Origin: Rehmannia glutinosa
Lineage: Eukaryota; Streptophyta; Magnoliopsida; Lamiales; Orobanchaceae
DNA: 64,000 nucleotides
NCBI GenBank assembly: GCA_016081115.2
Contig: JABTTQ020002176.1
Coordinates: 56,962 to 120,961 of the forward strand
Direction: 5' to 3'
Part shown: positions 45,187 to 57,752 of the stretch, piece after piece
Layout: each line of letters opens with the position of its first letter
Position numbering within the stretch: the stretch's first letter is position 1
Made by a program: the position numbers and the translations under genes
Notes under the pieces: model-generated
Databases searched by the model: none
Seen by the model: only the letters and a program-made list of their open reading frames with translations
Told to the model about the DNA's origin: nothing

Positions 45187-45365
45187 ACAGCTGGGTCTCC
45201 TGTTCAATCTTCAGTCGACTCTTGTAATCTTCAACTTAGCTGACTTCAACTCAGCTTTTTCAGCCCTATCTATTATAAGTTGAATTACATAGAAAATGGG
45301 GTGCCAATTTTCTAATCTAAGTTTTACATGGTATCATCAAAATCTAATCATAAATTTTCCTAACA
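45187..45365 (-). repeat. CopB3 3' LTR, inner piece
   Basis: It starts with ACAGC, the right copy of the CopA3 target duplication, and continues the LTR to ...TTCCTAACA. A weak polypurine tract follows. It matches the end of the 5' LTR at 57581-57752. Confidence 0.91.
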
Positions 45366-45684
45366 ATTTTTCCCTTATTGATGGTGTCAAAACCTAAAAA
45401 AATACAGCAAAGTAAATAGGGCAGTAACAAAGAATGTATTTATAGAATATGCCAATTTTATTTGAACATATCATTCTTATACTTTTCAAAACTTTTACAG
45501 AGTATAACCTATACACTGTATCAGAGCTATACATGTCTATACAAACGTATCAGAGCTATGAAGACTTGTAGAAATGTATCAGAGCCTAAACTCAAAATTT
45601 TACAACAGGAATCAGAGTTCTATAAATATTACAGGAATACTTACAATTTTTTATATACATCTAAGTAAGATACACTGAAGGGGT
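45366..45684 (-). other. CopB3 3' untranslated region with primer-site-complementary repeats
   Basis: Non-coding. The plus strand carries GTATCAGAGC at 45518-45527, 45547-45556 and 45576-45585, spaced exactly 29 bases, and a decayed copy (GAATCAGAG) at about 45609. Each reads GCTCTGATAC on the sense strand, complementary to the primer binding site at 56243-56254. Confidence 0.7.
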
Positions 45685-48600
45685 TCAGCCGTCTTCAACG
45701 CCACGGCTGCTTCCTGCTTATCTCTTCACCCTCAGCTCTTCTCATTTTCATGTCTTCTTCTTCCCTCTTCTTCTTTTCATATGCTCGTTTGGCAGCAGGG
45801 TCCTCCCTTTTCTGCATTTCTTCCCATTCGCGGGTTAGCCTTTCATTTTCAGTTTCTTGTCTCCTCCTAGCCTCTTCATTCTTTCTTTCTACTTCAATAT
45901 TCGCAAAAGTATCATACCCAGCCTAGTAGTTGATTCCCTTTTTCTGTGGATCAATATATCTAACATCTTTTGGTCTTAGCTGTGGTGGAGTACCTCCTCT
46001 TCTTCCACCACGCCAAACCTTCCCTTCCTCTCGTGACTCACCTCCTCTTTTAGGAGTGTATTGTATGGGTGATTTGTCACGGGTGATCGCTTGAACTCTG
46101 CTACCTATCAGCTGATTTGCATAGGTAGAGTCTCTTTTCCCAATACAAATCCCACGCCTGGGGTAGAATCATGTTCTTGAAATATCCTTCTGCAGCTAGA
46201 GTTTGAAACTCCTCTAGAGCTCTCGTCTCAGATCCTGCATCAAACATTGTGATCTCTCGAGGGGGTCTCACAGATGGGGAGTCTTGTAGTAGTCCAACTA
46301 GGGGACCTTCATACCTTGCTTTTATATCTTTGATTCTTCCAGAATGTTTCTCAGCTACCTTCTCAAATTCAGCTTCAATGGCTTGTCTCGACTGCTTGTA
46401 CGCTCAGCTTTTACTTCAATAGATAGTTCTTTAGGTAGTTGGCTAAGAATTGAGGTTGTCATTTCACCTTACTGAGGGGTCTTAGCAAAGCATAATCTTC
46501 AAGGGTGGATTCTTCATATCACTGCCTTCCCTCTTGCTTGCTTCCCCTTTTCTTCCATCCTTATCACTCCTCTATTGCTGCTTACTTTCATCTTCTCCCT
46601 TTTTGGCATCATCGCCAAAATGTAGAGCCAATTGAGGGACTACTCCACCAAGGAGTAGATCAATCTTGTTGTTTGTCATGTCTTTCTTGTCGTGAATTTT
46701 GGAGTATGCTACTCGGAATTCAGATCTTAGAACCATCATCTCGGCTGCCATCAGCTTCATCTCAGTTTAGAGCACCCTGATTTCTTGTTGCATGTTGGCC
46801 TCCATATTCTGAAGTTCTGACTTATGTTGAGCTTTGAGCAACTCCATGTCACTCTTGTGAGATTGATCCATCTTAAACATGTGGTCCCTCTTACACTGCT
46901 GGAATTTGGCATTGTCTGAGCTCCAAATCACCATTTTTGCAAATTGGGACTTAAAGTATGTAACCTGCTAACGCCTCAGTGCCTTAGTCTGCCTAATCCA
47001 TTCCCTTATTCTCAAAACTATTCCTCGAATATCTCATGTGATGTTTGAATCGCGATTGTCAAGCCGTTGGTTGAGTGCTGCGAATCCATTCTCCATGTTT
47101 TCTATTTCTGCACAAATGGCATTGAAGGCTTTGCAAAAGTCGGCTGCATTTGCGGACTACTCTTCTGGCCACACAGCATCAAAACCAAACCCAATCGGCA
47201 CCATGGTTGTATCAGCAGGAGTTCCAAGTTCTTCACCTGGGACTTGGACGGTGTATCTAGCACTTTCCGCAGCTGGCTGTGCCTCCAAGGGTACATGCGC
47301 CTCGAAAGGAAAGTAGTCGCAAAAAGATCCTCGGAAAAATAGGAATTTCCATGTCTTCGACCGTGGAGCCTTTCCTTTTCCTTCAAAATTTCTTGACTCT
47401 ATGTACCTCAATCGCCTAACGTCATCGGCATCAATGTTCTCTTGAGAATCATAAAGAGCACTAATTTTCTCCTCTTCAATGTCTTCTTCCTTGAGGGGTC
47501 TGGCACTTTTTCAACAACCTTTTTACCTAGGGAAGTCTCAACCTCCTCTAGACCTTGATTACCCTCGGCCAGTCTCAACCATTGATGGGCATTCAACATT
47601 TCCTTTTGCACTCTCGATTGCAGAGGTCTTCGACGTAAATCCCTTCAAAGAACGGCGCCTTTGGGGTTTTTGGTGGCATCCATCGTAGTCTCAACTCCTT
47701 GGATTGAACTTTCATGGCCAAGAGTCTCAACTCCCGTGGCCTCGATTCCATCCATTGCCTTCGCCGCATCGCAGACTTCATCGGCTTGCATGGTGAAGTT
47801 TCATCTAAGACAAGTCAAAACCGCCTCGAGCTTTGTTAACCTCGCCTCCGCTATTTCACAAAGTCTCACCTTTGCCTCCTAACTTCTCTTAAGTTTTGTC
47901 TCCGACAACCTCCTCCGACCCAGTTGTGGTGGTTTGAGTTTCCTCCTCAGCTGGCGCACCAGCTGAGTTTGGAGAAGTGGGGTCACTCGAAACCTAAGAC
48001 ACATTTGTGTTTTCAATTGAGTTATCAGCCGCCCTGGGCATATGTCTCAACACCTTCTTCAGGGAGTGGCTTGGCTAAGGTGCCCTCTACATCACCTTCC
48101 TTAGCTTCTTCGCCAACTTTCCTGGAACTTTAATCCTCGGAGTGCACGGGGGATGTGGTAGCATCAATTGTTCACGCCACCTCCATTATATATGGGATAG
48201 GAGTAATCATAATAGATGAAGATTATCCAGGGCCCTTTTCCATACCGCCGCTCGTGCATCTCTCTAGATTCCCTTACAACTTGCCGAAACTCAGCTTTCT
48301 CTATTGCTTCAGAAGGGTCAATTTCCTCAATATCACTATCACTGCTGTCAGCTGGTTCTAAGGCATGTTCAGGGGGCGTCTGTGAAGGCACAAGAATGAG
48401 GCTTCTTTGATTCTTCAATAGCCTTGGCCTTCTCAATAGCCTTAAGCTTTTCATTCTCCTTCCTGTCAAACAGAATGTTGATGCAGCAGTCTTCATCCAG
48501 AGCGGTGCGTACACCAACGTCTCCCAAAAACTCTAGGAGGTATTCTTCCTTCTCAATGAATTCCAGGCTTTTGTATTGTTGCCTAGACAAGCTCAGCTTC

Positions 48601-50093
48601 CAGGCCCTCCAAGTTCTAAACTTCTCATGTATGTCTGGATATGCAGGAGATAACATCACAAGGTTATCATCCTCCTGCATGGGCTAAAGGGAGCCCTCTC
48701 CTCCTCAGCTGTTTGAACATCTGTCTGAGGGGAACGTACAACTAACTCCTCGCCTTGGTCAGCTATTTCAATTTCTTTTTCTTCAGATATTTCACGAACA
48801 GTTGTCTCTTATTTAGTCTGTTGACCTTCATCAGCAGTCTCCTCGACTACAGTGGTGGCTTTCTCACCACCTCAAATTTCCTTAGACTGATGTTATTCGA
48901 CTTCAGCATTATCCTTTTCAACTTGAGTGCCAGACTCAGCTGGCTTTTCCAAGATAGATTTCTTCATCAATCGCCTTATTTTCGTTTAGACAAGAGGAAT
49001 TGCTTTCTCTTTAGCTTTTCCGATGATAGCTGGCTCCACTATCTTTATCTTCTTGGCTGCAGTTGGCTTGCGAGGCGCAGCTGAGAACTTTTTCTTCATG
49101 ACTAGAGAAGATAAAGTGGTATCTTTCTCAGTCTTGGCTGTTGGGGTAGGTGCTGGCTTTTGGACGGCCGCAGGGGAAGGTTCTTGGACTTTAATGGCTG
49201 CAGGGGCATGGGCAGGCTTTTCTACAGCAGCTCTCTTCTTCTTCTGAATTAGCTTTGGAGAAGGAGCTTTAGCGGTTGCAGTAGTATCCTCGGGGATAGG
49301 ATCAGCTGACTCACCTTCGTTGGTGTCAGCTTTTCTTGCATGTGTTTGCCTCTGAGCACCTGAGAGGTTTGCCTTGAACATCCTCTTATTCACGTGGAAA
49401 GGTTTCCTATGTCTAAGGGGAATCCCTTTCACCTCCATCAAATGGCCAATCACAAGGCCATACCCCAGCGAACTCACAAATAGACCAACATCATTATGGT
49501 CTTATTTATGACGTTCTGGTTGGTTTGGCTGAAGATGAACTCAGCCAAGTTTACCTTCTTTTCTTCCATGATGGCATCCATGGCGGTCAGCTTCGTCCGA
49601 GACAACTGATTGAAGCTACCAAATTTCATGTCCACACATTTGGACACAATATCCATCAGTTTGTGATAGTCGTCCTTGATGAGCGACTTCTTGGCTATGT
49701 AAACAGCCTTAGCAGCAGACTCAGGCTTAGCGATCTCCTTCCATGCCGTAGCCAGGTTAACATCGTTTTCAGTAATTTCTTTCATCCCACTTGAAGGAAT
49801 GTGGCAATGAGTAGCCAGGTCTGCAGCAGTAATCTTGATGTCGGTGTTGTGGACAGACGACCTTATCTCTCCATCGTGAACCTTAGCGTGCACGTAAAAC
49901 ATAGCTACCTCTTCAAGGTATGTATGAGAGAACTCCATGGTGAGAAATCCCTTGAGGCCGGATTTCTCCAACTTGTCAGCTATCTTCTTAGCAAGGGCTT
50001 TGTCCCGGTCCGCTTCACCAAACCATCGAAATCCACCATAGAACTGGAGTGGATCTTCTTAGACATCTTTATGAAATCGAAACTTGAAGCCAT
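45685..50093 (-). pseudogene. CopB3 env-like gene, most complete copy, broken
   Basis: The start ATG is at 50093 (MASSFDFIKMSKKIHSSSMV). An upstream in-frame ATG at 50162 lies in the leader. The N-terminal domain reads through 49474-49971 (VAMFYVHAKVHDGEIRSSV, ITAADLATHCHIPSSGM, FGSFNQLSRTKL), then SLGYGLVIGHLMEVKGIPLR and a K/A/P-rich segment in 48986-49477. Acidic pieces follow to about 47160, then a coiled coil, then an R/E/K-rich C-terminus. Roughly eight breaks. The original protein would exceed 1,300 residues. No signal peptide or clear membrane segment is visible, so membrane-envelope function is unproven. Confidence 0.77.
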
Positions 50094-50650
50094 TTTAGGA
50101 AATGAACGGTGAAAAACTTGAACTTCAAACGCTGTACGAACTAGGGTTTCGCTTAGTTTCATAGAGAACTTTGCCTTTGCTTTGTCAGAGATGAGTGTAT
50201 TGTGAGGAGAGAGAAATTTTATTTTGGGTATATAAGGGATGTGAGGGGATGGTTTTTAGAATTTTGAAAAGGTTGATCATAATCAACGGTTGAGATTAAA
50301 AGCTTGAAACCACATTAATTTCCCCGCATTAAATGCAACAACATTATCCAATCATAGGCTAAATGTGTACAGGCTTTATTCTGACACCATAATTACGTTG
50401 ACGTAATGCCCAAAACATTCCTGCTCGCAGAAAAAATGACTGCATTTTGTCACTTAGCTCATAAATAACTCAGCTATCTTCCAAGAGTGACTTAACTCTG
50501 CTTTTCTCTTCACTTGATGATCACTCAGCTGTCAGCTAACTCGATACAGCTGATTGTCCGTTTTGGATGTTTCACTTGGCTGGAAAATGAAACTTTGCTG
50601 ATTTTCATTTCTCTCTTCTTTGACTCTGCTGATTGAGTCTTCTGAGTCTC
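50094..50650 (-). promoter_or_regulatory. CopB3 pol-env spacer with internal promoter-like block
   Basis: Toward the env-like ATG (minus strand) there is an ATTGG box (about 50346-50353), TATATA (50229-50234), a CT-rich stretch, and the telo-box AAACCCTAG (50141-50149). An ACGT-containing motif TTACGTCAACGTAA lies near 50395. The TATA-to-ATG distance is about 140 bases. Blocks shared with CopB1 include taatttcccc and cattaaatgcaacaacatt (50310-50345). Confidence 0.6.
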
Positions 50651-52333
50651 CTAACTCAGCTCAATCAAACCTATCTCATTTTTATGTTGTTCGAACCTTG
50701 ATTCACATAATGGCTTAGTGAATATGTCAGCTAACTGCTTATCAGTTGAGATGTATTTCAAAGTGATATCTTTCTTTTCAACATGATCTCGAATAAAATG
50801 ATATCTGACATCAATGTGCTTGGTTCTTGAATGCAATACAGGATTTTGAGTAATTGCAATAGCACTTGTGTTATCACACATAATTGGAATCTCTTTTTCT
50901 TCTATATCATAATCTCTCAATTGTTGCCTCATCCATAGAACTTGGGCACAACAGTTGCCTGCAGCTATGTACTCTGCTTCAGATGTGGATGTGGCTACTG
51001 AATTTTGTTTCTTGCTGAACCAAGAAACTAATCTATTTCCAAGCATTTGACAAGTACCTGATGTACTTTTCCTGTCCACTCTACATCCAGCATAGTCTAA
51101 GTTTGAGTAGCTAACTAGCTTAAATCCTACATCCTTTCGATACCATAAGCCAACTTCTTGGCATCCCTTCAAATACCTTAGGATTCTCTTGCCTGCAATC
51201 ATGGGAATATCTTTTGGTGCAGATTGAAATCTAGCACATACACCTACAGCAAATGTGATGTCTGGTCTACTTTTTGTCAAATAGAGCAATGATCCAATGA
51301 GAGCTCTATATTTGGTTTGATCTACTGCTTTGCCATTTGCATCCATATCCATCTTGATTGATGTATCCGTGGGAATCTTCATGATGACTTCTCTTCCATA
51401 CCAAATTTCTTCATCAAATCTTTGGTATATTTGGTTTGACTTATGAAGGTTCCATCTTTCAACTGCTTGACTTGAAGACCTAGGAAGAAAGTCGCCGGCT
51501 CTCATCATACTCATTTCAAACTTCCCTTGCATGAGGTTTGAAAACTTGTCACATAGCTCTTTATTTGTGGATCCAAATATGATGTCATCCACATAGATTT
51601 GAACAAGAAGTATACTCTCCCTATCTTGAATTCTGAAGAGTGTTCTATCAACCTTGCCTTTGGTGAATCCACTGTTAATGAGAAACTGAGACAATGTGTC
51701 ATACTAGGCTCTTGGTGCTTGTTTCAATCCATACAAAGTTTTTTTGCGCTTGTAGACTTTATCTCCAATAGTTTTCTGCTCAAAACCTGGAGGTTGCTCC
51801 TCATAGACTTCTTCTTCCAGAAGTCCATTCAGAAATGCACTCTTCATATCCATTTGATACACAGTGAAGTTCTTATGAGCAGCATAAGCAAGAAACATCC
51901 TAGTTTCTTCTAATCTAGCAACATGAGCAAAGGTTTCATCAAAATCTATACCTTCCTCTTGGCAATATCCTTTGGCTACGAATCTTGCTTTGTTTCTTAC
52001 AACAGATCCTTCCTCATTCATCTTATTTCCAAATACCCACTTAGTACTAATAAAATTTTGGTGGGTATGCCTTTGAACCAACTCCCAAACTTTGTTCCTT
52101 TCAAACTGATTCAACTCTTCCTGCATAGCTTGAATCCAATGTGTGTCATCAAATGCTTGAGACACATCTTTAAGCTTTATTTGGGAAATGAAACAAGTAA
52201 ACATAGCTTCATGTTGAGCTCTGGATCTGGTACCTACTCCATCTCTAACATTTCCAATAATTAACTCAGGTGGATGGTCTCTCAGCCATCTCACATCTAG
52301 TTGGAGTAAGTCTGCTGGATTCAGCCGTCTCAC
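50651..52333 (-). pseudogene. CopB3 reverse transcriptase-RNase H, nearly open
   Basis: Two long stretches are separated by a single TAG (near 51703) where relatives have tryptophan in the RAWYD context. The first carries WVFGNKMNEEGSVVRNKARF, EGIDFDETFAHVARLEE and QMDMKSAFLNG. The second carries YVDDIIFGS, RALIGSLLYLTKSRPDITFA, DRKSTSGTCQMLG, TSEAEYIAAG and KQLADIFTKPL. A pair of compensating indels garbles the block after MSMM (about 51390-51500). The stop follows GLIELS. Confidence 0.9.
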
Positions 52334-52408
52334 AGCTAAGTTGTCTTGAATAGCTTCTTTATCATCATTCAGTTGCAGACCTTCCAGTTGTCTCTGAGAT
52401 TCAATTAT

Positions 52409-53771
52409 CTAATCTTCATCAGGATTGAGTGCTCTTACATCTGCTTCAGCATAGGGACTCTTCGGAATAGTTGGCTGTTTCTTCTTCTCAGCTAACTCAT
52501 CTATGTCTTCTCCATTCACATTGGGTTCATAAAAAATTACATGGATAGACTCTTCTGTGACCATAGTCCTTTTGTTCAGCACTCTATAAGCTTTACTCTC
52601 AGCTGAGTATCCCAAAAAGATACCTTCATCAGATTTAGCATCAAAAGCTTTTAGGTTTTCCTTGCCATTGTTATGGATAAAGCACTTACATCCAAAGATT
52701 TTAAAATATCCAACATTTGACTTCCTCCCTGTCCAGATTTCATATGGAGTCTTGGACAATTGTCTGTTAATCATACATCTATTCTTAGTGTAACAAGCAG
52801 TGTTGATGTCTTCAACCCAAAATCTCTTAGGCAATACAACTTCAACTAACATTGTTCTTGCAGCTTCCTTGAGAGTTTTGTTCCTTCTTTCAGCTACTCC
52901 ATTCTGCTCTGGAGTTCTTGCAGCTGACAACTCATGAGCAATACCATTTTAAACACAATATTGAGTTATAATCCCATTAACAAACTCAGTTCCCCTGTCA
53001 GACCTTATATTTATAATGGTTTGACTCTTCTCATTTAGAACTCTTCTCATTGGCTGAGGCAATCTCTGCAAGGTTTCCTTCTTTTTACACATGAAAATAG
53101 TCCATGTATATCTTGAATAATCATCTACCACCTAAGGTGTATTTCTTTCCACTGATACTAGCTGGTTCAACAGGACCAAATAAATCCATGTGCAATAGAT
53201 GCAATATCCTGGTTGAAGAAGGAATTGGCTTGTCCTTGAAAGATGATTTAATTTGCATTCCCATTTGGCATGCATCACAAATGCTTTCTTTCTTGTATAC
53301 TGAGTCAGGCAATCCTTCCACAAGATGACTCCTTTCAAGCTTGTTGATTGTCTTGAAGTTCAGGTGACTCAGCTTCTTGTGCCACAGCCAACTTGATTCG
53401 GTTGTACTATTTGCTAACAGACATGTGTTTGGTGTAGCAGTTGACCAATCCACTACAAACATGTTCTTCTGCCTTGTTCCTTGAAGCACAATTTCATTTG
53501 TTTCAGCATCCTTGATTTGGAAAACTCCCATGTTGAATCCCACATTGTAGCCTTTGTCATAGAGTTGGTTGATGCTCAGCAGATTGAAGTTGAGACCTTC
53601 AACATATGCAATATTTGTGATTTCCAATCCATTTTTCTTTATGGATCTTGTGCCTTTGATTTCCCCTGGAGTTGCATTTCCTCCAAATATGACTTTTGCG
53701 CCTTTGATTTCCTTGAATTTTGATAGATTTCTCTTGTTTCCTATCATGTGTCTGGAACAACCACTATCCAT
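52409..53771 (-). pseudogene. CopB3 protease end and integrase, broken
   Basis: The protease active site DSGCSRHM lies at the start (about 53750-53770). GAG-pre-integrase residues follow in LWHKKLSHLNF and CDACQMG. Then come LHMDLFGP, SDRGTEF and NGVAERRNK, with the integrase D, D and E. Frame breaks lie at 53121-53131 and 52930-52949. The end runs into ALNPDED and a stop before the reverse transcriptase. Confidence 0.89.
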
Positions 53772-56132
53772 ATACCAGGTTTCTTAGCACTCAGTTGTTC
53801 CCTGAACCTGCAATCAAGGGAATTAGTTTTTAGGTACCCATACTTGCCTGGATCCTGAGGGTTAGTGCTATAAGGTGTTCCAACCAACCTATAGCCAGAT
53901 GATCTGACTTTAAGAGGTTTCCAATTCCATAATCATAATGCACATTAGCAAATTGCTTGGGGGTTTTAGGTTCATACAGATGTCTCTTTTATCTGTATGC
54001 CTATGTGTTTGTTTGAGCATTTGCTTCCTTGGGGTAATAATGGAATTTCCGTGCATGTTGGGTTTTGTGTATGGGTGCATATGTATGCTGATAATAGCTT
54101 TTTTGTCTTGGTAATGACCTATGATGATGTTGAGGTCTTTGCCACTTTGGCTTGTATCCCATAGGTCTTGACTGATATCGCATTTGGTTATTCCAATCAG
54201 CTTGGCTCGGGTAATTTCTACCATTCCCATCATATGATTTTCTTTGTTGAAATCTATGGGGCTTTTTGTAGCTCTGTTTAGATTTCACAGAGTATTTCAT
54301 GTTTGGAGTCTCCGATGAACTTTTTCGAATTTGGTTTGACTCTCCTGTCAAGATACTCATGGCTTCTTGTATTTTCCTTATATCCAAGGCCGTATGGTTG
54401 TGATTGTGTCTTTGAGTGGGTGTAGATGCAACATTTGGTGCTTTGATTTTTCGATTCCCTCATTGCTTGAGGATCATTTTTCCATAACCACTCTTGGGAC
54501 TTGGGCATGCACAAAGGAATTAAATCCATTGCATGTCTTGTCACAACTTTCTTTTTGTGTCATTATAAGTTCATCCAATGATTTTGATGCCTTAGTGAAT
54601 GAAGTAATCACATTTTTGAGATTTTTTTTCCTCTTTTCTCAGAGTGATTAAATCGCTTGGATCTTGGCAATTTCAGCCTTCAACTTAGTATTCTCAAAAG
54701 CTATGTGACTTAGAGTACTTAACTCTTTGGTCAGCTGTGAGTTTTGGCATTTAAGCTGGCTATTCTCCTCATTTAGTAGTGTGTGAAAGGTTTTTATGTG
54801 CTCAAAATCTTTCATCATTTTGCCAATTGAATCATAAAGATATGTGGGTGATGAAATGTTTGTGTCACAATCACTATCACTAGAATCAGAATGAGATGAG
54901 TTAGAGTGTGCCTCATCTTATTGATCTTTTGAGTCTAGTTATTTGGCCATGAGGCATATCAAAGCCTTCTACTCGTCACTTGAGTAGTCCTGTTTCACTA
55001 CTATATGAGTATGTTGGTTCCTTGCACTTGGCTATTTCAAAGAATCTCAATGTACCCAATATTGCTTTCTTCTTTTCTTGTATTCTTTCTCTAAAGACCT
55101 TTCTATCCTCTTCATGTCTATATTTGTTGAATGGTGGATAAGGACCAACAAAGAAATGTCCTGGTTGTCTAGCGGTTCCAACATAGGTTCTCGGCTCTGC
55201 AAGTCACTCTATCAATCCTCCGATTATCGGACTCTAATGCTCAGTTCTTTGATGTTCAGCTCTCTTGGGTGGTTTGTCCTCCCTTGATATTGAAGGTGCT
55301 GAGTGTCTTCTTGAGGATTCACCCTTGTTCCTTTTATAGTTCTTATGGAAGAACTTGTTGAATCTTTTTATCATTAGGGCAATCTCTTTTTGGTATATTG
55401 TCTCCCTTGATATTGAAGGTGCAGTTGTCTTGGGCACAATTGTCTCCTCTTGTTCCTTTCTTCTCAGCTCAAATTCATATGCTTTGAGGTCAGAGAATAA
55501 CTCATGGTTTGATGTTTTGGAGTGGTTCATGGAATGTCTCAAGGCCATGACCTTCATTTCCTACTAAGTTGGGAGAGACCTTAGGATCTTCATACACATC
55601 TCCTTCTGTACTCCTTTCCCATAGTTGAAAGTTCGTTGGTGATTTCAGTAAATCTGGCATCCAGCTGGTCCAGAGTTTCACCTACAATCATTTTAATGTT
55701 TTCAAATTTTTAGACTGCAAAAGTTAATTTATTTTCTTTGATTTGATCAGATCCTTCACAAATTAAAGTGAGTTTTTCCCAAATTTATTTGGTTGTTTTG
55801 CAAGATTTGACTTTATTAAACATAGCCTTATCCAAGGTTTTATAAAGAATGTCCATGGCAACATTTTCAAAATTGTATCTATTTCGATCTTCGTTGGTCC
55901 ATTCACAACGAGGTTTTTTCAACCATAGCAAGTCCGGGCTCGCCAAGACATCTTCTCCTTCGCGGGAAGTGCCCTTCTTACAGCAACGTTGACCTTTAGG
56001 ATTTGGATTGACCCATCTTCTATCACTAGCCACATTTCATCAGGCAGGGCTGATAGGTGAGCCTGCGTACGAATTTTCCAGTCATCAAACTCTTCCAGTA
56101 AACATTGAAATGCGAGTTAGATTTTCCTCCAT
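53772..56132 (-). pseudogene. CopB3 gag, broken
   Basis: The ATG at 56132 gives MEENLTRISMFTG, then a frameshift. Core blocks WTNEDRNRYNFENVAMDIL (55785-56033) and SNHELFSDLKAYEFELRRK (55234-55557) are readable. NKYRHEED-like and KEPTYSYS-like blocks near 55000-55140 flank a decayed zinc-knuckle area. A coiled-coil remnant lies at about 54640-54900. A basic H/Q/K/Y-rich segment (54001-54387) precedes the protease. Confidence 0.8.
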
Positions 56133-56242
56133 GATAATAACTTTGCTTTTAAAATAAAGGCTTTAAAAACTCAAGTGTTGATTCTTTTGAAAAGAATGAG
56201 ATCTAGTTCAGTAACCAGTGCGGAAGGCTCAATGACCCAACC

Positions 56243-56254
56243 ACTCTGATACCA
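56243..56254 (-). promoter_or_regulatory. CopB3 primer binding site (tRNA-iMet)
   Basis: The minus strand reads TGGTATCAGAGT two bases from the 5' LTR, an unmutated site. Confidence 0.94.
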
Positions 56255-56256
56255 CT

Positions 56257-57752
56257 TGTAGGTCTCAAGGAGAGATGAGTAATATTTAGAAGGGGGGTTG
56301 AATAAACCTTACCAATTTTTCAATTTAGTCCTTTTTAATTATTTTCAGAGTTTTACGCAAATCAGCTTAGTCCTTGAGGAACAGCTAGGTTGGCATACTC
56401 AGCAAAGTTACCCACTCAAAAAACTCGACTGAGTTGTTGATAGTATAACTTAGCTTCTTTCAGCTAACACTTAGAATAACAGTTGATTTGGTTTTTGTTC
56501 AGCGGAAGACATTTCACCCTTATGATTTTAAACTTGTTTTGCAACACTTGTTTTAGAAATTTTTATTATCAAACAAGTTCATCAATTATAACTTAACAAC
56601 AAATATAAAATGAATGCAAGAATTAAATGTGATGTAAGTAAATAAGACACAAACAATTTTTATAGTGGTTCGAGGATGGGGTAATTCCTTTAATCCACTC
56701 TTCTCCAACTTCTGGAGGAATCCACTAAGTAACAAGATCTTGGTTACAAAGCGGTCAACACCCAAGTCGCTTCGATCACATAACCACCGCTCCGGGACTC
56801 ACTTATTCACACCACAAAGGTGTCTTGCTACTTCAAACTCTTGGATTAGATCATTGACCCTCCAACGAGTCTAAAGCCTCCGGGGTTCGAACTTGAACCT
56901 TACTACTTCTCCTTCAACCTTGGAGAGTAGACCCTTTGTTCTTTAAAGATAATTTTCTTCAATCGGTGAAGTAATCTTTCCTTCATCGAATGTGTTGGAT
57001 TGAGTTCCTTGAATTTTGGCTTGGGGATATCTTGAAAGCTTGAGAGAATTTGTAGGTTATTGCTTGATGGACCGAATGTAACATTTAAATCGAGGCGCGC
57101 TTTGTTTGTATGCTTGTAACAAACTCGGTTTTCTTCTCTCACTTGCTTTCTCAGCTTTTTATAGTGTAAATTTGAAATTATGTCCTTGAAGAGATAGACA
57201 CTCATTTCGAATCACACTCGTAGTTGTTAACTTGTCTTATCTTGCAAAGATCAATGTGGATCGTACCATGAATTCAATGCTCATAGCCTTTTCCTTCATC
57301 TCTGCGGGTTTTCGTGTACATCTCATTGGTTCCTTGCCTTTTGCACTCTTTCAGCAAAATAACTTTATTGTTGGAAACCTAACACAGGCCTATTTTAGCA
57401 AAGCCTTGACTTGTGTTGACAACGGATCTCTTTCAGCTTTCTTCAAGTCTTGTCTACTGCATACCCCTTTGACATTTGATTTCAATAATTTTGGAATGAC
57501 TCAGCTGTCAGACAACTGAGACAGCTTTTCTGTCACTTGACTGAACCTTCACTTGGTTTCACATGGTTGACACACAGTTGGGTCTCCTGTTCAATCTTCA
57601 ATTGACTCTTGTAATCTTCAACTTAGCTGACTTCAACTCAGCTTTTTCAGCCCTATCTATTACAAGTTGAATTACATGGAAAATGTTGTGTCAATTTCCT
57701 AATCTAAGTTTTACATGGCATCATCAAAATCTAATCATAAATTTTCCTAACA
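56257..57752 (-). repeat. CopB3 5' LTR (1496 bp)
   Basis: It runs TGTAGGTCTC...TTCCTAACA. A TATA box lies at about 57156-57166. Between 56755 and 57110 it differs from the 3' LTR more than elsewhere, including about 35 extra bases near 57068-57105. Confidence 0.91.

Larger units (their letters stand above)
37102..57752 (-). mobile_element. CopB3, SIRE1-like Ty1/copia retrotransposon with env-like gene, 3' LTR split by CopA3
   Basis: Both LTRs, primer binding site, gag, pol and env-like gene are all present. Flanks TAGAG (37097-37101) and TTGAG (57753-57757) are a five-base target duplication with one mismatch, and CopB4 pol reads on across them. Without CopA3 it is about 13.9 kb. The two LTRs differ at many positions, so it is older than CopA1. 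Confidence 0.92.
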
